Below, one piece after another: positions 54,704 through 59,920 of a stretch of DNA of 59,920 nucleotides (positions are counted from its first letter, which is position 1; each line of letters starts with the position of its first letter). This DNA comes from Candidatus Saccharimonadota bacterium. Lineage in GTDB: Bacteria > Patescibacteriota > Saccharimonadia > Saccharimonadales > Saccharimonadaceae. Below the pieces are notes generated by a model. That model ran no database searches and was not told where the DNA came from. It saw only the letters and a list, made by a program, of their open reading frames with translations. The stretch spans positions 1 through 59,920 of the forward strand of contig JAFUCF010000022.1 in the NCBI GenBank assembly GCA_017459845.1, read 5' to 3'. The position numbers and the translations under genes are program-made.

Positions 54704-55510
54704 CTAGTATTTAGCCTTCTTAGAATTCTCTTTCCGCCATTCATCCACTTTACCATGGTGACCAGAGAGTAATACCTCTGGTACTTTCATACCGCGAAAC
54801 TCTGCTGGCTTGGTATATTGAGGAAACTCTATCACGCCGTCCTCGGAAAAACTTTCAATTTCGGCGGAGGTCTCCCCGCCTAGTACGCCAGGTAACAATC
54901 TTACAATACTGTCAATAATTATTAGGGCAGGAAGCTCGCCTCCTGTCAAGACGAAAGAGCCCAGCGAAATTGGGTAGTCAACAATCGACATAATTCGCTC
55001 GTCATATCCCTCGTAGTGCGGACAGAGGATGATGTAATGCAGGGGGTGGCTCTGAGCCTCGTTTCGAAGGGGGTGCGCAGCCTGGCAAGGCGTTCGCCCC
55101 TTGGGACGCGCGAGCGAAGCGAGGCAGTAGCGCCGAAACCCCTGTGGCGACAGGGGTTTCGGACGCGCCCCGAGAAAGGACGGCTCAGAGCCACCTTCTA
55201 TACCTGCAAACTCCCTAGCTAATTTCTGTGTCCACAACTCCCCCGCCGGGGTAGGCATAATTACTTTTGCCGTAGGATCTTTCTCGAGTACACTTTCTAC
55301 CGCGGCAAAAACCGGCTCGCATCTAAGAAGCATTCCATCTCCTCCGCCATAGGGCGTATCATCTACCGATTTGTGTGGCCCTAGCCCAAAATCGCGCAAA
55401 TTCACAAATTCAACTTCAAGCAACCCCTTCTCCTGCGCCTTCCACATCATAGAGGTATCAAGATAAGGCTTCAAAGCCTCAGCAAACAACGTGATAATTG
55501 TAAATTTCAT
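54704..55510 (-). CDS. trmD: tRNA (guanine37-N1)-methyltransferase TrmD with inserted segment
   Basis: TrmD makes m1G37. The 268-aa product has the SPOUT-knot motifs FTIITLFAEALKPYLDTS, DDTPYGGGDGMLL near residue 53, CPHYEGYDERI and YPISLGSFVLTGGELPAL. Residues about 106-155, before the trefoil knot, are an extra segment with Pro, Arg and Ser, encoded by a 151-nt palindromic element. Without the insert the length is normal. TATAAT ends 6 nt before the ATG, so it is likely leaderless. Confidence 0.95.
   Translation of the reverse strand: MKFTIITLFAEALKPYLDTSMMWKAQEKGLLEVEFVNLRDFGLGPHKSVDDTPYGGGDGMLLRCEPVFAAVESVLEKDPTAKVIMPTPAGELWTQKLAREFAGIEGGSEPSFLGARPKPLSPQGFRRYCLASLARPKGRTPCQAAHPLRNEAQSHPLHYIILCPHYEGYDERIMSIVDYPISLGSFVLTGGELPALIIIDSIVRLLPGVLGGETSAEIESFSEDGVIEFPQYTKPAEFRGMKVPEVLLSGHHGKVDEWRKENSKKAKY
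55045..55195. repeat. In-frame palindromic insertion in trmD
   Basis: Perfect 14-bp outer arms GGTGGCTCTGAGCC (55045-55058) and GGCTCAGAGCCACC (55182-55195). Inside are a perfect GAAACCCCTG/CAGGGGTTTC hairpin and the 12-mer CCCCTTGGGACG (55097-55108) seen next to tRNAs. It adds about 50 codons without breaking the frame. Confidence 0.92.
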
Positions 55511-55533
55511 GTAAATATTATACCAAAAAGTAC

Positions 55534-55562
55534 TTGACAGCGCAAAAGCTATGGGTTACAAT
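55534..55562 (+). promoter_or_regulatory. Promoter of a structured RNA
   Basis: TTGACA (55534-55539), exact 17-nt spacer and TACAAT (55557-55562), divergent from trmD. Confidence 0.8.
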
Positions 55563-55568
55563 AAACAT

Positions 55569-55714
55569 AAGCTTATACGCTTCACAGGGGTTCCGCTTAC
55601 TTTAGTGGAGTGTGGAGACTCATTAAAAACAAAAAGCAGATTAAAACAAACCAATGTGCCCCAGGGTGGGCGCGGATAAGCACACAAGTGGCGAAGCGAA
55701 TTCGCCACTTTTTT
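55569..55714 (+). ncRNA. Structured small RNA of unknown class (about 145 nt)
   Basis: From a strong promoter to a strong terminator there is no open frame. GCTTAT (about 55571) can pair with ATAAGC (about 55677) to close the molecule. Inside are CTTCACA/TGTGGAG with a nested TCCGCT/AGTGGA hairpin, an A-rich single-stranded stretch and a GTGCCC/GGGCGC hairpin. It is not tmRNA, SRP RNA or RNase P RNA by the motifs I know; a 6S-like role is possible. The downstream aminopeptidase has its own -10 box, so this looks free-standing. Confidence 0.65.
55686..55714 (+). terminator. Terminator of the structured RNA
   Basis: AAGTGGCGAA/TTCGCCACTT stem, GCGAA loop, then TTTT. Confidence 0.9.
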
Positions 55715-55775
55715 ACGGTAGTTTTTTAATTGCATTTTAGAAAGTTTTAAAAATCATCGTGCTATAATAATATTG

Positions 55776-58172
55776 ATGGAAAGATTAATAGAGTATTTCA
55801 AACCAAACCACTATGATATCGCCTTACGGCTTAATCGCCATACTGGTAAAGCATTAGGGTTCGTCAGGATAAAGGGCGAGCCAAAACAGGGGACAATCAA
55901 GCTTCATGCTAAAGATTTGACCATAGACCGCGTCTCTTTAGCAACAGAGAACAAAGAGCTCGCCGAGGTATCAGATTACACTCACCAAAATGATGTTTTA
56001 GAAATCCCTTACTTCCCAGAGGCTAAAGCTGCTACCATAGAAATCAATTACCATTTTGACTTAAACACTAATATGGAAGGCGCATATCTTTCTAGCTACG
56101 ATTATAACGGCCAGGAGGAAACCCTTATCTCTACTCAGTTTGAAAGCCACTACGCCAGGGAGGCCTTCCCGTGCGTAGACGAGCCGGCCGCTAAGGCTAC
56201 TTTTGCATTATCTCTAGAAGTCCCGGATGAAAATGATACGGTCATTTCTAATATGCCCGCCGCACACACTAAAAAGTCTGGCGCCGGCAAAATCGTAGAA
56301 TTTGAGACTACGCCAAGGATGTCTACCTATCTTTTGGCTTTCTGTGTCGGGCGTTTTCAGAAGAAGACTACTACAAATCTTGCTGGTGTAAAAATTACCA
56401 CATATTGTACGCTTAACCACCCTGTAGAATCTGTAGAATTTGCCAATGAGATTGCCGGCCAATGTCTAGATTATTATGACAATCTCTTTGGTACGAAGTA
56501 TCCTCTAAAGAAACTAGACCAAATCGCTATCCCAGATTTTGAAGCTGGCGCGATGGAAAACTGGGGGCTTGTTACCTATCGCGAGTCTTGCCTGCTCGTA
56601 GATAAAACTACTACTCTATCTGCCAAGCAATATGTCGCTACGGTAGTAGCCCACGAGCTGTCGCACCAGTGGTTTGGCAACCTCGTTACGATGGAATGGT
56701 GGAACAACCTCTGGCTCAATGAATCTTTCGCGAATATTATGGAATACATCGCCGTGGATGCCCTCCACCCAGAATATAATATCTGGCGGGATTATTACAC
56801 GACCACCTGCCGTGCTGCTCTGTCTCGCGATGCGTTGCCGGGTGTACAAGCCGTCCAGCAAGATGTAGATGATCCGGCCGAGATTTCTGCGCTTTTTGAC
56901 GGCGCAATCGTCTACGCCAAGGGCTCCCGCCTCATGTTAATGCTTATCCGCGAGATGGGCAAAAAAGCCTTTTTCTCTGGCATTAAGGATTACTTTAAAG
57001 CACACGCGTATGGTAATACTACCGGGGATGATCTTTGGTCTGCTCTCCAGCCATATGCTAAGTTTAACGTTAAAGAATTTATGGATGCCTGGATTTCTCA
57101 GCCGGGCTACCCTGTTATAACGGATGAAGCCCAGCAGCGCTTTATGCTGACTGGTGATACTGATAACACTAAGTGGCCACTCCCTGGTATCAAGGATGAT
57201 ATGTCCGGCCACTATCTTATTAATCTCTCTGGCGCAGAATTTGAGGAGGCCATAAAGGGTTTTGACAGGCTATCCGTAGAGCAGAAAGTCCGCCTGCTTC
57301 TAGATCGCTCGCTGCTTGCTAAAACCTCTCTAGTTTCGTCTGCGTCGCTCTTAGATTTATTGCCAAAGTTTAAAGAAGAAGATAGTTTTGCTATCTGGGG
57401 TATTCTTTCTAGTATAATCTCCGACCTTAAGGTTTTCTTCCCATATGAAGATAAAGACCGCCCGGCATACAAAAAATATGTGGCAGACATTATATCTGTC
57501 CAACTAGAGCGTCTCGGCATCCAACCTAAAAAGGGAGAGTCGGATAACGACACGAAGCTCCGCAGTATTATTTTGGGGCTGGCTTATTATGCTGACCATG
57601 AGCCTACTATGAAGTCGCTCTCCTCTCTGTATAAACCAGATTTATCATCCTTAAACCCAGAAATTCGGATAGATATTCTCTTATCCCACCTCAACCAGAC
57701 GGATGAAAAGGTATTTAATGAGTACCTAGAACAATATAGTACGGTCTCCGATCCAGAAATAAAGGATGATTTGCTCTTTGCACTAACTGATGCAGAGAAG
57801 CACACGGGCGAGCTCATAAAGCTCCTAGACGAGCCGCGCATCGTCAAGCCGCAAGATCACGGTTATCTCTTTGGCTTTTTAGTTCGCAATTATTACACCA
57901 AAGAGCCGGCCAAAGCATGGCTATTCTCCCACTGGTCTTACGTAGAGGAGATGATGGGGGATAAATCCGTAGACTTATATCCACGGTATTTTGCCAGCTC
58001 TGTCCGCACAAAAGAGGAGGCAGAGGAGTTTAATGCTTTCTTTACACCGCTTGCCGAGCGCAATTCTGCTATTACTCGCGCCGTTGCTCTTGCCAAGGTA
58101 GAGATAGATTCTCGCCTGAGGCTTCTCTCTATGGATAACGCAGACGTCCATAAAAAGCTTGCCAAATTATAG
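55776..58172 (+). CDS. M1 family aminopeptidase (PepN-like)
   Basis: A zinc aminopeptidase that trims N-terminal residues from peptides, fitting an organism that uses imported peptides. The 798-aa product has the substrate-anchoring GAMEN near residue 258, HELSH at 293-297 with the third ligand Glu at 316 in NES, a catalytic Tyr region near 380 and an ERAP1-like C-terminal domain. TATAAT ends 7 nt before the ATG at 55776, so it is likely leaderless; an in-frame TTG just upstream is less likely. No signal peptide, so cytoplasmic. Confidence 0.95.
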   Translation: MERLIEYFKPNHYDIALRLNRHTGKALGFVRIKGEPKQGTIKLHAKDLTIDRVSLATENKELAEVSDYTHQNDVLEIPYFPEAKAATIEINYHFDLNTNMEGAYLSSYDYNGQEETLISTQFESHYAREAFPCVDEPAAKATFALSLEVPDENDTVISNMPAAHTKKSGAGKIVEFETTPRMSTYLLAFCVGRFQKKTTTNLAGVKITTYCTLNHPVESVEFANEIAGQCLDYYDNLFGTKYPLKKLDQIAIPDFEAGAMENWGLVTYRESCLLVDKTTTLSAKQYVATVVAHELSHQWFGNLVTMEWWNNLWLNESFANIMEYIAVDALHPEYNIWRDYYTTTCRAALSRDALPGVQAVQQDVDDPAEISALFDGAIVYAKGSRLMLMLIREMGKKAFFSGIKDYFKAHAYGNTTGDDLWSALQPYAKFNVKEFMDAWISQPGYPVITDEAQQRFMLTGDTDNTKWPLPGIKDDMSGHYLINLSGAEFEEAIKGFDRLSVEQKVRLLLDRSLLAKTSLVSSASLLDLLPKFKEEDSFAIWGILSSIISDLKVFFPYEDKDRPAYKKYVADIISVQLERLGIQPKKGESDNDTKLRSIILGLAYYADHEPTMKSLSSLYKPDLSSLNPEIRIDILLSHLNQTDEKVFNEYLEQYSTVSDPEIKDDLLFALTDAEKHTGELIKLLDEPRIVKPQDHGYLFGFLVRNYYTKEPAKAWLFSHWSYVEEMMGDKSVDLYPRYFASSVRTKEEAEEFNAFFTPLAERNSAITRAVALAKVEIDSRLRLLSMDNADVHKKLAKL

Positions 58173-58227
58173 ATTTTATGATACAATATAGGAAATATTG
58201 TACCTAAAAAAGAAGGGGGTGATGCTA

Positions 58228-58653
58228 TTGGCACCACGAATGAGGCATTGCGAAAGGGAATGGAGCGAAGAAGATATAGTTAAATATCTTCAACATAAGG
58301 CAGAGCTATTACACCACAGCCCGTGTGCCCACGAGGTTGAAAAGGACAAGGATGGCCCGAGACTATCTAGGGTACTAAAAAAGTTCTCATCCTATGAAAC
58401 CGCTTTGGCTGCGGCCGGCTTAAAACCGGCTGTTGTTTGGGCTAAGCTCAGCAACGAAGAGCTGCTGGAAGCAGCAAGAAAATGGAGCGCGGAACATAAT
58501 GGCGCGAAACTAAACATTTTCCTGTTGCGAAACAGCAGAGGGAAACTGCCAAGCGACTTTCTAGTTCGAAACCGCTTTGGCACAGTCCAAAACTATTTCG
58601 AACAAGCACGGGTGCCGTACGAATACGGTAAGAAAATTTTTAACAAATTCTAA
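58228..58653 (+). CDS. DNA-binding-like protein with homing-endonuclease-associated repeats
   Basis: A 141-aa product has two units like the homing-endonuclease-associated (HNH_repeat) motif. The first is WSEEDIVKYLQHKAELLHHS then SRVLKKFSSYETALAAAGL; the second is LSNEELLEAARKWSAEHNGA then VRNRFGTVQNYFEQA. No nuclease active site was seen. The start is uncertain: AAGAAGGGGG favours TTG at 58228, with ATG at 58222 or 58240 as alternatives. It stands directly before the 23S rRNA promoter and its composition differs from the M1 gene. Confidence 0.65.
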   Translation: MAPRMRHCEREWSEEDIVKYLQHKAELLHHSPCAHEVEKDKDGPRLSRVLKKFSSYETALAAAGLKPAVVWAKLSNEELLEAARKWSAEHNGAKLNIFLLRNSRGKLPSDFLVRNRFGTVQNYFEQARVPYEYGKKIFNKF

Positions 58654-58660
58654 CCGTCAG

Positions 58661-58688
58661 AAAGGCCGCCAATTTGGTGGCCTTTTTA
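58661..58688 (+). terminator. Terminator
   Basis: AAAGGCCGCC/GGTGGCCTTTTT stem, after the previous gene and before the rRNA promoter. Confidence 0.85.
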
Positions 58689-58714
58689 TTTTTCGAAAAA
58701 AGTCTAAAAAAGTC

Positions 58715-58743
58715 TTGTATTTTAAAAACTGGTGTGCTATACT
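58715..58743 (+). promoter_or_regulatory. rRNA promoter for 23S
   Basis: TTGTAT (58715-58720), 17-nt spacer and TATACT (58738-58743), about 190 nt upstream of 23S rRNA. Confidence 0.75.
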
Positions 58744-58749
58744 AGATGA

Positions 58750-58936
58750 CAGTTAAGCAAGAAACAGGTAGTTTCCTCTGCAAATAGCCAGAAATAATGC
58801 GAGGTAGCTTCGGATGGGCTAAAGCCTGCCGAGGTACAATTTAAGCAACGTTTCATTTAACAATTTGTTAGAAATTTAAGATTGTATCTTGACTTGCAAT
58901 CGAGTATCGATTGCTAGTTAAGTCAATGCATAAAAA
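58750..58936 (+). other. 23S rRNA leader with processing hairpin
   Basis: No gene. TTGACTT...GCAATCGA and TCGATTGC...AAGTCAA form a strong stem at 58889-58926, immediately before the mature 5' end, a probable RNase processing site. No 16S 3' end or spacer tRNA is present. Confidence 0.65.
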
Positions 58937-59920
58937 GGTTACTAAGGGCACTAATAGTGGATGCCTTGACAATCAATACCGATGAAGGACGTAGAAATCT
59001 GCGATAAGTCTCGGGGAGCCGATAGCGGGCTTTGATCCGGGAATTTCCGAATGGGGAAACCTAGCATGAGTCATGTCATGTTGCATTTATCTGAACACAT
59101 AGGGTAAATAGACGGGAACCAGCCGAACTGAATCATCTTAGTAGGTTGAGGAAAAGAGAATAACCAATGATTCCGAAAGTAGTGGCGAGCGAAATTGGAA
59201 CAGCCCAAACCTTAAGATTACCATACGGTTTAACGGCCAGAGTAATTAAAGGGGTTGCGACATTAGATAAATTTTAAGTTAAGTATATTATTTTATAATA
59301 TATTTAGCTTAAAATCCGATAGCGTTAACTAAGCGGCTAAAGATATAATCCGTAATTCATAGCAGAAGGACTTGGAATGGTCTGCCAAAGAAGGTGAAAG
59401 CCCTGTACGCGAAATGAATTATTGGCTTTAGTTATCTAGTATCAAGTAGGACGGGGCACGAGAAACCCTGTTTGAATCCGGCAGGACCACCTGCCAAGGC
59501 TAAATATATTGATTGATCGATAGCGAACTAGTACAGTGATGGAAAGGTGAAAAGAACCCCGGGAGGGGAGTGAAATAGATCCTGAAACTTAGTGCCTACA
59601 AGGTGTCGGAGCCCTTCGGGGTGACGGCGTGCTTTTTGTAGAACGATCCAGCGAGTTAATGTTGTCGGCGAGGCTAAGTCAATTGATGGAGCCACAGTGA
59701 AAGCGAGCCTGAATAGGGCGACAAGTCGGCAGTATTAGACCCGAAACCGGGTGACCTAACCATGAGCAGGTTGAAGCTGCGGTAACACGCAGTGGAGGAC
59801 CGAACCAGGGTACGCAGTAAAGTGCTTGGATGACTTGTGGTTAGCGGTGAAATGCCAATCGAACTCGGAGATAGCTGGTTCTCCTCGAAATAGCTTTAGG
59901 GCTAGCGTTTAGTAGTAGCA
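58937..59920 (+). rRNA. rrl: 23S ribosomal RNA, 5' part (runs off window)
   Basis: The sequence from GGTTACTAAGGGCAC onward matches the 23S 5' domain: GTGGATGCCTTG, GATGAAGGACGTAG, AATCTGCGATAAG, ATTTCCGAATGGGGAAACC, CGAGCGAAATTGG-type helix sequences, GGACGGGGCACGAGAAA and AGTAACCCCGGG-like segments toward the end. About the first third (984 nt) is included. An A/T-rich expansion (around 59262-59325) sits in a variable helix. No intron can be shown in this part. Confidence 0.95.

Noticed and set aside
55569-55714. tmRNA or SRP RNA
   Set aside because: Lacks the tmRNA alanine acceptor and tag frame and the conserved SRP GGAAG-type loop motifs.
59262-59325. Intron in 23S rRNA
   Set aside because: The A/T-rich extra sequence fits a variable-helix expansion and has no intron features in the visible part.

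Overview
The window looks like part of a streamlined Patescibacteria (CPR) chromosome, most likely a Saccharibacteria (TM7)-type organism. This is an inference from gene content and from several cut-down core proteins, not from a database match. Genes are dense and often overlap by 4 nt. LigA has no zinc-finger cysteines, UvrC has no helix-hairpin-helix region and AlaS has no C-terminal domain. No amino-acid or cofactor biosynthesis operon is present. Surface proteins of DUF916/WxL-interacting and xPxTG-anchored types are prominent. TGA is a stop codon (folD ends in TGA), which argues against the recoded Gracilibacteria/Absconditabacteria lineages.

Layout. 1-600: end of an IS transposase and structured intergenic DNA. 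0.6-16.3 kb: rarA, upp, two tRNAs, an SDR, a phosphoesterase, lemA-htpX, a membrane protein, ligA, eno, a uvrC-like gene, secG and a peptide-binding protein. 16.4-21.3 kb: a surface-protein locus flanked by tRNAs. 21.6-32.3 kb: typA, tatD, iscS, mnmA, alaS, tyrS, a HAD phosphatase and tpiA (translation, tRNA thiolation, glycolysis). 33.3-35.0 kb: second surface locus. 35.1-36.6 kb: TIR-domain protein plus a DinJ/YafQ toxin-antitoxin pair between direct repeats. 36.7-37.2 kb: tRNAs with repeat debris. 37.5-41.3 kb: two long genes of unusual composition with strong promoters and structured RNA. 41.4-48.6 kb: DUF11-like surface protein, VirB6/TrbL-like channel protein and companions. 48.6-50.6 kb: folD-murB. 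51.4-54.3 kb: zur-znuACB zinc operon with a Zur-box-like palindrome. 54.4-58.7 kb: small zinc-ribbon protein, trmD, a structured RNA, an M1 aminopeptidase and a protein resembling homing-endonuclease-associated repeats. 58.9 kb to the end: 5' third of a 23S rRNA with its own promoter and no 16S upstream.

The most striking unexplained signal is a family of small nested palindromic elements. Outside genes they follow tRNAs and carry copies of the tRNA 3' end, often with an inverted T-arm copy. Related palindromes sit in frame inside ligA, tyrS, trmD and possibly mnmA, adding about 15-55 residues to each enzyme. The 12-mer CCCCTTGGGACG recurs six times, joining the tRNA-linked elements to the one in trmD. 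This resembles Rickettsia palindromic elements in behaviour.

A second global signal is start-site architecture. At least 13 genes have a TATAAT box ending 6-7 nt before the start codon and no ribosome-binding site, implying leaderless mRNAs. Other genes keep clear AGGAG sites.
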